Source: Myxocyprinus asiaticus
Taxonomy: Eukaryota; Chordata; Actinopteri; Cypriniformes; Catostomidae
NCBI RefSeq assembly: GCF_019703515.2
Contig: NC_059385.1
Location: forward strand, 29,306,001-29,370,000
Direction: 5' to 3'
Length of the DNA stretch: 64,000 nt
Below the pieces are notes generated by a model. The model ran no database searches, was not told the origin of the DNA, and was given only the letters and a program-made list of their open reading frames with translations. The position numbers and the translations under genes were made by a program. The number at the start of each line of letters is the position of its first letter. Position 1 is the stretch's first letter. Of this stretch, positions 19,481 to 31,489 are shown one piece after another.

Positions 19481-20620
19481 TTGACGTAGGGTTATGTCCA
19501 ATTGTACCCGTGGACTTATCTGGTCCTATACATGCCCCAGTACGCCAATATCCACTCAAACAGACTGTCATAACTATTGTAGTTCAGCTTGAAACAAATA
19601 GTATTATTCATAAATGTACAACACCAACAAATTCTACAATGTGGCCAGTTAGGAAACCTGATGGATCATATCATCTCATGATTGATTACCAGGCTCTAAA
19701 TGCAGTAACAGGAAAGAAGACACCCCTGGCGGCTAATCCATCTATGATTCTAAATGATCTTGGAATCAATCATCACTTTTTTTCCACTTTATATATTAGC
19801 AATGATTTCTGGTTCCTTCCTATTTGCTCAGATGACCAGTATCATTTTGCTTTCACCTGTAATGGCCAACAGTAAACATGGAATAGATTACCTCAGGGCT
19901 ATTGTGACTCTCCTCTATTTTCCATGGTATTATTGCCAGTGCTCCCAAGACCATCACTAAGACCTTCTCTCCTTCCATTGTGCTTCAATATTGCGATAAT
20001 ATCTTAATTGCCTCCCCAAACAAACTTTATCACACACGTACCCTTTGTGGTGTTTTGTCTGCTCTGGGAAAACATAGTTTTCTTTTAAGTCCACACAAAG
20101 AGCACTTGTGTAAATCTGAAGTTACACTTCTTGGACAACGTATTGGGGTCCATGGAAGAACATCTTTACCTGAGCATGTACAAGCCTTAATATCCCTTCC
20201 AAAACCTTAAACTGTCACAGGCCTCTTCTCTGTCATGGGTCTTTTAAATTACAATCATTGCTATATTTTCTGAGATCTCAAAGCTTCTTAATGATGCCCT
20301 CAAAGAGGTCTACTTGGTTCTTCTCCAAATGAATGGACCCCAGAGATGGATGAATCCTTCTCTGCCCTGAAAACAGTCCTGTCCTCCTCTCCAGCCCTGA
20401 AACATCCTGATATATATAAAGACTTCCACCTATGGACACATGATGGACAACATTCCTACAACTGTGTTGTAGCACAGTTGCAACGTGACAGACAAATGGG
20501 TGTGATTGGATTTTACTCCTCTCTGATACCAACTACAATGAAAGACCAACCTGATTGCTTTTTGGCTTTAGACTGTGCAGAGAGGTGTATTTAAACAACT
20601 GAATCTATTGTGGGCTACCA
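19481..20620 (+). pseudogene. ERV reverse transcriptase remnant
   Basis: The ORF 19,510-19,875 carries RQYPLKQTVI, STMWPVRKPDGSYHLMIDYQ and ALNAVTGKK (fingers) and LYISNDFWFLPI (motif A region). After a frame change RLPQGYCDSP-like motif B follows, and at 19,989-20,000 the catalytic Y-x-D-D reads Y-C-D-N, losing one metal-binding Asp. LLGQRIGVHG and DESFSALKTVLSSSPALKHP mark thumb and connection. Several frameshifts occur, so no polymerase can be made. Confidence 0.85.
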
Positions 20621-20799
20621 TAATATTCACCTTCACACTCCTTACCACTTCTTAAAGCTCCTCACCAACACATGGACAAAAAACATCTCCAATCAGTGCT
20701 GTGCATGATGGGAGTCTGTTCTCTTCTCACCAAGCATCTCTGTAACTGCTGATCATCGTATCAATCCTGCCTCCCTTATGCCTGACTCTGGCACTCCTC

Positions 20800-21340
20800 A
20801 TGATTCATTCAAAAGGGACATTCTATCGTGGCAAACCCATGGACAATGCTATAAACATTTGCTTGGATGGCAGCAGTTATTATGAGGGTGACCGCCGCTA
20901 CACTGGATGGGCTGTCATAAGGGGGGAGAGTGGAGAAGTCATCTCATATGATTCCCTTGTTGGAGGCAATGATTACAATGTAGTCCATAACTATGGACCT
21001 GTGTGGAAGAAAGGAGGCTATTTGACAAAAGGCAATGCCCCTATAGGTCACAAGGATGTCATATTACAAATCATGGATCTATGTTCATAAACGAATAACC
21101 CCAAAGTGTCTGTATGTAAAATGACTGGACACAGTACATTTTCCAACACCCATACCAAAGGGAATGCCCTAGCAGATGAAGCCGCTAAATTAGCAGCTAA
21201 AAACTCCAATCTGCAGCTAGCCCCTGTCTTTCCAGTTCATGGTAGAACAGCATCAAAAGAGGAAATATTAGAGGAAATTAAAAAAAATGGAAATCAATGG
21301 GATCTGAGCAGAGTGATGAAGGTTTCTGGAAAATAAATGG
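20800..21340 (+). pseudogene. ERV RNase H remnant
   Basis: NICLDGSSYYEGDRRYTGWA contains the first catalytic Asp in a D-G-S setting, followed by GAVIR-like strands. The later block TKGNALADEAAKLAAK carries the H-x-x-G-N-x-x-A-D pattern of the last catalytic Asp. The middle catalytic segment (Glu and Asp) is disrupted near 21,000-21,100. The enzyme would degrade RNA in the RNA-DNA hybrid. Confidence 0.8.
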
Positions 21341-22268
21341 AAAGGTATTTGTGCTAACTACCTGCAAAAATGAATGAATAAATTTATATCATCAAACTGG
21401 TAATTTTGGTGTTACGAAAAACTTGTACTTTTTAAGTCAAACTTGGTTCTGATCAAATATGAGATCTGATTGTCAAGATCACATTCTTAGGTGTATATAT
21501 TGTCTAAAAAACTAAACCCATCAATAACAAACAAAAAATTCCTATAGGATATGCAAACAGACCAATGGGCCCTTGGACCCACATACGTCTTGATTTTTTG
21601 GCCCCCTACCAAATAGTAGGAGATATCAATATATCCTGGTTATTGTCAGCTTGTTTTCCTGTTGGGTAGAAGCTGTTCCTTGACGAACAGGAACTGCAGA
21701 AAAAATGGCAAAAACCTCACTCAATGAGATTCTTCCCCACTGGGGTATTCCTCACCAAATAGATAGTGACGAAGGAACACATTTTGCTGGTAAAATTATA
21801 AAATCTGCAATGCAGCAATTAGGGATCAAACAAAAGTTTCACATTCCATTTCATCCTCAGATTAGTGGAGCTGTAGAATCACAGAATAAATCTTTGAAAA
21901 CCTCCCTACGAGCCCTAATAGACCAGCATGGGAGAGGGTAGGATTCCTATCTACCTTCTGCTCTACTTGCCCTCCGGAGCACCCCAAATCGAACAACTGG
22001 TCTTTCACCATTTGGAATTTGTTTTTGCCACCCCATGAGTCTTCCATATGATGCCCCACTCTCACCTGTTGGTCCCACCAGCCCACTTAAGGACACCCTC
22101 CAACAACATCTTAAAATTTAGTTTGAAAGTCTTGAAGATAAACATTTTTCAGCTTTAAGCCCACAAAATCTTAAGGACCAGGAAACTAATGTACCTTGAG
22201 ACTTCAAGCAGGAGACATGATTATGATTAAGAAGAAAGGTAATATTGGTTCACAATGTAGGACTTTGA
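21341..22268 (+). pseudogene. ERV integrase remnant
   Basis: The core reads HIRLDFLAP (first Asp, in one frame), QIDSDEGTHFAGKIIKS (second Asp) and SGAVESQNKSLK (Glu). The second Asp and the Glu are 35 residues apart, as in D,D(35)E enzymes. ALLALRSTPNRTTGLSPF and AGDMIMIKKKG mark the C-terminal region. The zinc-binding N-terminus is barely readable and several stops occur. It is followed by the inserted LINE. Confidence 0.8.
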
Positions 22269-22374
22269 TGTAGAAGCAAACTAAGAGAAATTAAGCAATT
22301 CTAAACCGAATGATTTAAATACAGAATCTACACTGACTTTCTCCTGAGCTATAAAGAGATTTGGACTGGTGCCA

Positions 22375-23425
22375 GCAAGTCTGAGTTTTTTGCATCTGGC
22401 AAATCGCAGGGCTGTGTTCTCAGCCCACTCCTGTATTCCCTGTATTCCACATGACTGTGTGGCAACACATAGCTCCAATGCCATCATTAAGTTTGCTGAT
22501 GATACAGTGGTGGTAGGTCTGATCACTGACAATGATGAATCAGCCTACAGAGAGGAAGTGCACACTCTGACACACTGGTGTCAGGAGCACAACCTCTCCC
22601 TCAACGTCAGTAAGACCAAGGAGCTTGTGGTGGACTTCAGAAGAAAAGACAGAGAACACAGCCCCATCACCATCAATGGAGCACCAGTAGAGAGAGTCAG
22701 CAGCTTCAAGTTCCTTGGTGTCTACATCACAGAGGAACTCACATGTTCTGTCCACACTGAGGCCATTGTGAAGAAGGCTCACCAGCATCTCTTCTTCCAG
22801 AGATGGCTGAAGAAGTTTGGAATGAACCACCACATCCTCACACGGTTCTACACCAGCACTGTAGAGAGCATCCTGACTGGCTGCATCACTGCCTGGTACG
22901 GCAACAGCACCGCCCTCAACCGCAAAGCCCTGCAAAGGGTGGTGCGAACTGCCAGACACATCATTGGAGGTGAGCTTCCCTCCCTCCAGGACATATATAA
23001 CAGGCAGTGTGTGAAAAAAGCTCAGAAGATCATCAGAGACTCCAGCCACCCAAGCCATGGTCTGCTCTCACTGCTACCATCAGGCAGGCGGCCTGTAATA
23101 TCTAACATACTGTATATTTTATATATTCTATTTTTATTGTATAATGTGTATTCTATATTGTGTGTATGTGTATTCTATATTGTGTGTATTGTATACTGTA
23201 CATTGTATATTATTATTTGTATATTGTGTTGTGTAATTATGTGTATATTAGATATGTGTATTGTGTTGTGTGAATCTGATGTTTATTGTAAATTGGTATA
23301 TGTCTCATCACTGTCATGAATGCTATATTACTCGGAACTGCACCCAAGACTTTCACCCACTGTTGCACTTGTGTATATGGTTGTGTGACAATAAAGTGAT
23401 TTGATTTGATTTGATTTGATCTTAA
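22375..23425 (+). mobile_element. 5'-truncated L2/CR1/Rex-type LINE inserted in the ERV
   Basis: Starts inside the RT domain and ends with a 3' tail ACAATAAAGTGATTTGATTT and tandem TTTGA units (23,389-23,420), the usual end of this fish LINE group. 5' truncation inside RT is normal for LINE insertions. It lies between ERV integrase and env, in the same orientation. Exact target duplications could not be fixed. Confidence 0.8.
22400..23095 (+). pseudogene. LINE ORF2, C-terminal half of reverse transcriptase
   Basis: A one-base frame change near 22,445 separates QGCVLSPLLYSLYS (motif B) from the long frame HDCVATHSSNAIIKFADDTV. The catalytic FADD at 22,492-22,503 is intact. KELVVDFRRK, VERVSSFKFLGVYI, ILTGCITAWYGN and HPSHGLLSLLPSGRR follow, the standard C-terminus of jockey-superfamily ORF2. 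About 220 codons stay open, so this is the best-preserved coding stretch of the window and probably a recent insertion. The endonuclease and early RT are missing. Confidence 0.85.
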
Positions 23426-25495
23426 CTGCCTTAAGAACAGAGGTGAATGGGGGGAGAAGCACAACAAAAACCTTCTCCTCTTTGATAAGACTGATAAGAC
23501 CTTTTTGCTGAAGAAACTTCCCTATGATTGCCATGGGAATTTCAGAACAAAGACATTCCGTTGTTCTTCAATATAACCAACTCTCTACATTTAAAAGGAT
23601 TATATTAATCATGAGGCACATTTCTGGCTCACCAGCTCCCATGAAGCTTCATTCATGAACATTTGACATGGACTTTGGACTTTTTTTTCTCTTATTTCAC
23701 AACAATCCAAATACACAGCCATGTGTAAGATTATACATCCTCTGATTGGCTTTGAGCCTCTTAGGGGTGTGAACAACCCGAATGGGTTAGAAGACCATCC
23801 TGGACAACCCCCTTCTCTCTCTCCTCTGCTCTATGGATTTACACACACTTTGACCTCTGTCCAGGGAAGTCCCAATCTCTATTGCAGAAGGCCTCGCTTC
23901 CAGGGCTCCGCCTGGTCATTTTTATCACCCATCCATCGAACCAAACAAAGGCCTCCTGGAACTGAACAAAGCCAAAGGACTTCAAAGAACTCCACATGCC
24001 AAACATAAGTACAGACTTCCAGACTTTCACTGAAATCTGGTGCTTTCTTTAATATAATTTGAGTAACCTGATCTCAAATAACAGTGTACTAAATTAAGTT
24101 CTCAGGGTTTGTTCACAGTCTTTAGACTCTAGATCATTCATTTTTCTGTTACAGATAACTTTCCATTCATCTTCTGTCAAAACTTACCAACCCAAACTTA
24201 TGTTTGTTTGTCTGTGTTAGTTTAGTTGTATGTTTTAGTTTAGTTAATAAGCATGTTTGTATCCAAAGAGAAGTTGACTGTGTATTTGATTTAATCATAT
24301 CTGTCCCTTGACATCTGTAGATCCTAAGCTTTGTGCTCATAAACAGTATTTCAGTGTATTTGTGATATAATTTTCAATGGCCATGAAAGTAGTATTACTG
24401 TAAGAATTAATCTTACGTTCTGATCAACTCATCGCTGGCTGAAGACTTTGATCGGACGCAAACATTTAATTATTTTAATATTCCCCAAATTATTCATTAA
24501 TTCCCCCTTTGAGCTAAATTCCTTGCATAGAATTTGTGAGCAGATACACCAAGCCTGCTGTATTAACATATTTAATAGTGGAGAATTTTAGTCAGATTTT
24601 TAATCTGCTCATTTACATATATTTCCTTACATTATTTTGGTGGTTGAACATGAACAAGATTCTTAAACAAATTATTTACATATCAGGTACTCCTTGTTAC
24701 ACCAACCTCAGCCCTTATCGAGTTGGCCCCTGGGCAAACGCAATGGAAACACATATCCCAACTAAAATTAATTTCCTCCTGCTCTACTAACAATGGTGAT
24801 AAGTCTGTATGTCATTAATTGTATCTGTAATGTTGTGTTTGTTGTTTGTTTGATAGAAAGCATTTATGATGGGCCCCAAACTTGACACATTGCTTCTTCC
24901 ACATCTGCGGGTGTACCCAGAGCCAAACACTACATTCATGAGCGCGCTCCCACGTTTAGTTCCCACGTTCACTTTTATTAATTTATAAAGGATCCAAATG
25001 CTATCATGACATGCTAGCAACCACTAGTTAATTAGCCTCTGCTGGACAATTATTTATAAAACGAGATAAGTTCCTTTGAAATGTATATAAGTATTTTACT
25101 TTTCTAATTGGATGCTATGATTCACCCTGTTCTCTGCCACTGTTTAAATTGTTGCTTTTTTTTTTCTTTTCTCATCAAAATTTTACATTTCATTCATTTT
25201 ATTTTTATTTTTTTATTATTTTAAATTTTTCCTCTTCCATATTTTTATCATTATATTCTTGTTGTTGTGATTGCTATTGTTACTGTTTAATTTTCTATAA
25301 TTTTTCTATTTCTTATTGTTTTATTTAGTTAATTTTATTGTTGTTATTATTGTTTGCACTATTCCAATCATATCTACAATTATCCTCTATCTCTTTCTCT
25401 TTACCAGTGTGCAAGATGGCATGCCTGGCCTTAGTTCTCCTTAAATTTGATGTGATTTACACATACATATGCTGATTTAAAGAATATTTCTATCT
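23426..25495. other. Unassigned sequence between LINE and env remnant
   Basis: Expected place of the env 5' part, but I can read no retroviral motif. A 95-codon ORF (23,721-24,008) has no recognisable domain. 25,140-25,360 is T-rich low-complexity sequence. It may hold unrecognised insertions or an LTR. Confidence 0.4.
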
Positions 25496-25539
25496 GTTGG
25501 GTGTGTCACTATCTCCCCCATTTTTTTTATTACAAACCC

Positions 25540-26450
25540 TTTACTTCAATGCCCTTAAGGCCCCTGGTGAGCCAGGCAACTGTACTATGAGCTTTAACAG
25601 ACATGGGGAAGCATCCATAGGTTGTAAATATCTTGAGGGAGCCATGAATAATCCTAGATTCAGAACAAAGTATATTCCTCATCTTAGTAACACTACATAT
25701 GCTCTCTCCTCAACTCTTCACATATACCCCTCATTTGGCCCTGTCTCTTTCTCTCAAAATGGCACTCTGGCCGTATGTGACAGTAACTGTAATTTGATGA
25801 TCCACTGTACTTATAACTCTGATATGAGCTGTTCACTGTATAATCAGCCCCTTGTAACTTACAATGGTACATATTTAATATGCGGACATCAGGCTTACTC
25901 TTTTTTTACCTCTTCGGTGTACAGTATCCTGTTACTTAGGATATGCCTTATCTGCTGTCCGTAGTGTTGATGACAACTATGTTTACAATAAACTTTGCAC
26001 TCTTTGCTCCAAGAGACATTTAAGCAAAACCGAAAAGATTTTTAGAGCTTTCTTCTCTCCCTTAGGCATTACTGATCTTCAATCAGAAGTTGAAATACTT
26101 ACTCAAGTCGTTGAAGCCACTGCCAATCAAATGCTAAAAACTATTCATTCAATGTATGATGAACTAGTCGCAATGAGGAAGGTAGTTCGCCAGAATCGTG
26201 CAGCCCTTGATATTCTACTTGCTGCGCAGGGAGGTGCATGTAAGGTTATTGGTGAAGAATGCTGAACATATGTTCTGGACTCTAGCTCAGATGTCATTGA
26301 TTTAGCTCAAACAATAAATGATAAGATAGAAGATCTCCAAGAGGATCATGGAATCTTCACTACTGATTGGGATACTTGGTTTTCTTCTTTTGGCCCAATT
26401 TGGGAACTACTTAGACATCTTGTTATTATAATTATAATATAATTTAAGTT
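25540..26450 (+). pseudogene. ERV envelope remnant (surface end and transmembrane subunit)
   Basis: The first frame (to 25,964) is Cys-rich with four N-x-T glycosylation sequons, typical of a retroviral surface glycoprotein. A frameshift near 25,900 leads to a second frame with a helical heptad region, a QNRAALD motif and a C-x6-C disulphide motif at about 26,237-26,264. The codon after that second Cys is a TGA stop, so the usual third Cys is missing. A DWDTWFSSFGPIW-like membrane-proximal segment and a hydrophobic Ile-rich stretch follow near 26,370-26,445. Known: this layout belongs to gamma-type fusion glycoproteins. Here it is dead. Confidence 0.8.
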
Positions 26451-26561
26451 TTACTTTTTTTACATTCTGTACAATGTTGCTTTTCGTATCATCACTAAAT
26501 CCACCAAACACAATGCTGTCACTGAAATGCATATGCAGTATAAACCCCATAACAATAGCTT

Positions 26562-28300
26562 AGTTTCCATCCACTTTTCGTGCTATTTTGTTATCGACAA
26601 AGTGAAAATGCATAAATTTTTTTTTACAAAATTTTGTTTTCTGCCCGTTTCCATTCAAATGGCCTTTTATCGATAAAACTGGTGTGCGTGATGACGTCAT
26701 GCCTAAAAAAACACTTTGTCGCATAAGTTTTGGTTTATCACAACAGAAATCTGCCCTTAAGCTGTTTCCATACAGAAATGTATGTTTACCGCTAATTCGC
26801 CTCCCAGATGTCCCTATTGTTTTGTCCTCCGACGTTTTGGTAAAATGGGGAGATTATTGAGACAGTTCATTGAAATTAGCCAGCTTACTGTCATTTTAAT
26901 TTCACAAAACAAAAAAAACAAAAAATCAATCAGAAGAGGAGGAATTGCAATCAAAAAGGAACAGTTGCCTTTCTGATAGGACTGTAATACTGGTCCTTAT
27001 GATAGTGCCTATCGCAGGTTGCCACCTGTTCCGACCCTTAAGCGAATCGTCATGGCCCTGTTCAAGCTGGCAACCTGCACCAAGTAGCGGGGGAAACTTT
27101 CGGTCTTAGTATAAGGACCATCAATCGATGTGTATATGCTGTGTGCACAGCTATTAAAGAAAAACTGATGCTGTGTAATATCAGGGTTTACATATATGAT
27201 ACATTCCTGATAGTCAATAGGCTATTTTGAACAATCATCTAATCTAAAGCATTGCCATCTCAACTGCATAATGTCCCGCATATTTCTCCAGCAACTTTTA
27301 GCGACTAACTGAACTTGATTATCACCTAAAATTATTTTTAGCGTCATAATGCAATTTACATTTTCTGAAGAAGCTCAGCAAATGCGATCCATGGTAAAGA
27401 GGGTTAGATTTAAAATATTTAAACATTTTAAAATGTTCAAAAGGTCATTTTCTGAAAGTGAACTCATTCGACAAATAGTTCCGATAGTTTATAGTCTTGA
27501 AAAAATTGCAGAACATTCTGAGAACGTCATTCAACTGACTTTTTTCATCTACAGAACAGGCTAATTTAAGTATGTGTAAAGAAAAGGTCTAAAAATATAT
27601 ATTTTTTCATTTGGTAATAATTTTTATTTTTTTTATTTAATGCTTTTTTCGTTTGGTAATTTATTTAATTTAATACAGGGAATTTTGCCGTCATTTTTTC
27701 AAATGTAAACTAAACAATAATTTAATAGAATTAGGCTATGTTAGTGTTCCAAAAAAGCACACTGATGCTTTTCTCCTAGTATTGTGTATTTATTTTGTGT
27801 ATTTATATTTAAAACATCTTTGTGCATAGAAATTATATGTTTTATGTTTTCTGGGCTAATTCCATGACTGCCAACTATTATTTTGAATGGTGTGGAAAAG
27901 CAACTTTAATAAATAAACGGATGGCTACCACGATTAAATTAATCGCAAAGAGTGGCCATTCATTTGTTCTCCATGATACGAGATATTTGTGTTGGCACTC
28001 CTGTAAGTGTCATGTTTGCAGCATCGGATCTGTATGCTGTTAAGATCAATCCATAATCACGTACAATAAATTGGCTTTCAAGGACAGCAGATTAACACAG
28101 GCTAACGATTGTGGCAAATTCTGTCATGTGACACTACATTTTTGCATTAATGCCAATTTTCTCGACAAAAGGTGTTTCCAAATCATTTTTTTGCGACATT
28201 TGATGTATTGAGTTAAATGGAAAAATATTATGTCGACACTTGTGAAATTTTAGCTATAATTTGCATTTCCATCAGCAAAAAATCCTTGGATGGAAACATA
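26562..28300. mobile_element. PIF/Harbinger-like DNA transposon remnant
   Basis: The termini GTTTCCATCCA (26,564) and its inverse TGGATGGAAAC (28,288-28,298) frame 1.74 kb. Inside lies a readable piece of Harbinger nuclease. The 3-bp flanks are TTA-like and ATA-like, so a 3-bp TWA duplication is possible but unproven. No Myb-like accessory gene was recognised. Confidence 0.6.
26845..27190 (+). pseudogene. Harbinger-type transposase, N-terminal fragment
   Basis: After a basic N-terminus comes SAYRRLPPVPTLKRIVMALF, then KLATCTK, a frame change near 27,087, and GLSIRTINRCVYAVCTAIKE. The pattern of ALFKLAT followed by a G-S-I-R/S-T-I-N/H-R helix is the helix-turn-helix region that precedes the DDE nuclease in HARBI1-like transposases. 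The catalytic core is not found downstream. Two ORFs further on (27,349-27,564 and 27,822-28,043) lack recognisable domains. Confidence 0.6.
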
Positions 28301-28395
28301 GTTAATGTTATTTAAAGTGGATCCTATGGGATCCTTAGTAGGGACTGGTGAAGTCAGAAAAATACAATAAATATTGTATATATACTGTATATACA

Positions 28396-29119
28396 CAGGG
28401 TTAGGAGGGTTACTTTTATGTATTCCACTACAGATGACAGAATACAAGCTGTAAAATGTAATTTGTAACATATTCCGTTAGATTACTCAAGGTCAGTAAC
28501 GTATTCTAAATACTTTGGATTACTTCTTCAGCAGTGGTAGATTTTTTCACTTGTTTTGACTATAAAAACTCCAGTACAGTAAGACAAAATACACATGTTA
28601 AAAATACATTCTCTGAAAAACCTAAGTATCTTATGCAGTGTTGATTCTAAAACAAGATAAATCAAACTGAACTTGTTTTAAGGATTGTTAGATATTTTTA
28701 CTTGAAAACAATAAAAAAAAAAAATGATTATCAAGAATACGATTTTTGTCCTAATATCAAAGGTCTAGGAAAAATAAATTATGATCCAATGTGAATTTTC
28801 ATGATAAAAAAAAAAAAAATATGACCATGCCTGGTAACATGTGCATGTAAAATGGCTAGAAATAGCATTTTGCTTAGCGTAAAGCTGACAATTTACACAA
28901 GGTTTATTTCTATTTCTTGTGCTCCAAACTTACTTCAAACTTACATGACTAAATGACAATAAAATGCAAAGTAATCTCTTCAGTAATCAAAATACTTTTT
29001 GAATGTAACTGTATTCTAAATACCAATGATTTAAAACATAACTGTAGTGGAATACAGTTACTTATATTTTGTATTTTAAATATGTAATCCCATTACATGT
29101 ATTTCATTACTCCCCAACC

Positions 29120-29122
<3 letters not shown>
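28396..29122. mobile_element. Non-autonomous TIR transposon, CAGGGTT termini
   Basis: Left CAGGGTTAGGAGGGTTAC and right TTACTCCCCAACCCTG are inverted. Subterminal sequences such as GTATTCCACTACAG (28,418) and CTGTAGTGGAATACAG (29,042) are also inverted. No transposase. This is a common fish repeat type (AGGGTTGGGGAGTAA); I do not assign a superfamily. Confidence 0.7.
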
Positions 29123-29157
<35 letters not shown>

Positions 29158-29159
29158 TA
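29123..29159. repeat. (TA)n tract between two TIR elements
   Basis: Short TA microsatellite into which or next to which both neighbouring elements are inserted. Confidence 0.9.
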
Positions 29160-30621
29160 TACACTGTAAAAAAAAATGCTGTAAATTTAAGGCCAAATTC
29201 CAACAGCAATCTACTGTGATTCTTAAATACAGTAGTTTGCTGTTAAAAATGTTGCATTCTGGGAGATCAAGAGCAGGCTCACTGTGAAGTGACTAGTTTT
29301 ACGGTAAATAGCTATTCTGTGCAAGGCATTAGGGGAAAATTAACATTTAAAATCATGATATCATCTTGGTGAAAGCTATAGTGACATTTTGAAACGTATA
29401 TTTTAAACCCCCCAAACATTTTTTTGGTTTGTGGCACATGGTTAGTGTTCATGATGTTTCTGACCAACACCTCTGTTCTTTATCATCTCACATCAGCCTT
29501 CACTTGTCTGTCTAATGAGAAGTCAAATAAAAACAAATCAACCTTAGATGCAATGTACATATTAAATGTACAATTTTGCCAGGATTGAAGTGTATTTTTT
29601 ACCAAAAAAAAAACAAAACAAAAAAAAAAACAATCTGTATACAGTACAATAACAGTATAGCACTGCATTGTGGGTTATAATGGTGAAATACCCATAAGCC
29701 TTTGTGCTTGAATAAGTATGTATGCTTTGGCAAATGCATTGGAGCTACAAAAATTGTAAAAAAAAATAAATAAATAAATAAATAAATAAAAAAATACACA
29801 TACAAAATTATTTATTCAGACTTAATAGAAGTCTTAGTTTAATTAGTGTTGTTGTTTTTTTTTTTATCAATAGTTGTGTTTTGTTTGAAGTCAACATTAT
29901 GGTGATTAGTGATCTCTTGAGCTGGCACCTTGGACCTTCTTTATTATTATATTATGTTCTTCCAGCCAGTCAATTTACGTTTAAGTAAAAGACAAGTTGT
30001 TGCACTGTGCTACTGCACTGTGGAAGACAAATCCTAAGGTCAGCCTGGATGTCTGATCCTACATTGCAAATGGCACTATATGTGGCAATAGTGATGCATT
30101 ACACATAAAAACATAAAAGCAAAAACAATAAAGGATATTCCAGCAAAATTATATCAGCAAATTGAGTGTTTGATGTTTTTGATGAACTTACAGCTTAACT
30201 CAAGTTTGATGAAGTTACAGCATAACTCGAGTTGTTATCAAGACACACAGATATCAACTCTTGGCATACAAAACGCAACAGTGGTGACAATTAACAAACA
30301 TACTGAACATTAAAATCCAAGTAACTTAGACTACAACAAAAACAACGTCAAAATAAACCAGTAAATAGTAAAAAAATCGAAGTAATTTCTTCATGCCGCA
30401 GTGCATGCTGGGAACATAGCTGTTCATTTCAACAACAGTAGATAGTATGTAATTTGACGGCTATATGCTGCTAAATTACAGTTGTATTCTGTAGCTGTAA
30501 AAACAGTATCTAGCTGTTAATTTCAGCAACAGCAAGACACCGTTAATTTTACAGTAATATGCTGGCAACCCTGCTGCCAGTTCTTTACTGTTTTTTGACG
30601 GGAAAATCTTTAAGAGTGTAT
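29160..30621. mobile_element. Non-autonomous TIR transposon, TACACT termini
   Basis: The left end TACACTGTAAAAA and the right end TTTAAGAGTGTA are inverted. Subterminal CTGTAAAT and ACAGTAA motifs recur along the element (for example 30,530-30,560). It holds A-runs near 29,605-29,630 and 29,758-29,795. No protein domain is recognised in 1.46 kb. Confidence 0.55.
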
Positions 30622-30929
30622 GTATGATAGCTGATATGTCTTTTATTTCTCTCTGTGCTAAGTCAAATGTTTGAATTCCATTGTTGTACTCTCAATTCCC
30701 TTCCCCCATCACTAGCTCTACTATGGCCCATTACCTAAGTAACACCTACTGCCTCAGTATGATTGGATGCTGACCAGGAACTTCCTCCTTTTATGGACAC
30801 ACCTTTCCAGTATATAATGTATATTAACCCTTTTTTTTCTCTCTCTATTTTTCCTGCTCTGCTTTCCTATGTGGCCACAATCTTTGTACTGGTAACCAGT
30901 ATACTATCTGTAATAAACTTTTGGACAAA
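30622..30929. other. No recognised feature
   Basis: Short interval with pyrimidine-rich stretches; nothing assignable. Confidence 0.4.
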
Positions 30930-31445
30930 GATGAATTCTCTACAGTCAGACTGATTCCTCTTTCAGACTGATTCCTCAGTGCACCATCAGTCAAAACCTG
31001 GGAAGAGAGGAAGGACACATCCAAGTTATAGAACCTGGCGAAGGTGTTAGGTGAGGGCCAGCCTGCTGCCAGGAAGATGTCCTCCAGGGACACACCCTAA
31101 GCCCAAGCCCAGAATGAGGCTATGCTCTTGGTGGATTGAGCTTTAACACCCATGGGGTGCTGAATGCCTTGCGAGTCATAAGCCAGCACAATGGCATCAA
31201 CAACCTAGTGAGAAAGTCTTTGCTTGGAGACAGCCAAACCTTTTGAGCGGCCTCCAATGCAGACAAGAACCTGACGATAGCCTGAATTGACTTGTTTGAT
31301 CAATGTACATGCACAATGCCCACAATACCATCCCCTCGAACGTGATTCACAAGAATGACCTGTGGCAAGGGGCTTTTTGAAAATTAAAGTATGCGTCTTT
31401 CAGTTCGATCGACACAAACCAGTCTAATAAGAGAAAATCGGTCTC
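30930..31445 (-). mobile_element. DIRS relic: recombinase C-terminus fused to RT scrap
   Basis: On the minus strand an RT motif-A scrap (DWFVSIELKDAYF, about 31,430-31,390) runs within 100 bp into the tyrosine-recombinase end (HIDQTSQFRLS, SKQRLSH, AQSTKSIASF, then PSNTFARFYN-like sequence at 31,045-31,025). The remaining RT, RNase H and recombinase N-terminus are deleted. The recombinase motif H-x-x-R reads Q-S-T-K, so two catalytic residues are lost, while the nucleophilic Tyr is kept. It is a separate copy from the two larger DIRS elements. Confidence 0.8.
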
Positions 31446-31489
31446 TAAATAACTATCTTGAACGGAGACTTCCTGAGTGAGTTATTCTA

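Larger units (their letters stand above)
17996..26560 (+). mobile_element. Endogenous retrovirus, class I-like, heavily decayed
   Basis: In order on the plus strand: Gag with one CCHC knuckle, aspartic protease, RT, RNase H, integrase, then (after a LINE insertion and about 2 kb of unassigned sequence) a surface/transmembrane Env remnant with a C-x6-C motif. A single knuckle plus this type of transmembrane protein fits gamma/epsilon-like fish retroviruses. Every gene is broken. No LTRs were identified at either end; the 5' end abuts the gypsy RNase H, suggesting insertion or recombination there. Confidence 0.8.

Noticed and set aside
22540..23058. Minus-strand ORF of 172 codons
   Set aside because: Exact antisense of the conserved LINE reverse transcriptase frame; no independent features.
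23721..24008. Plus-strand ORF of 95 codons as a candidate env leader
   Set aside because: No signal peptide, cysteine pattern or glycosylation pattern that I would defend.
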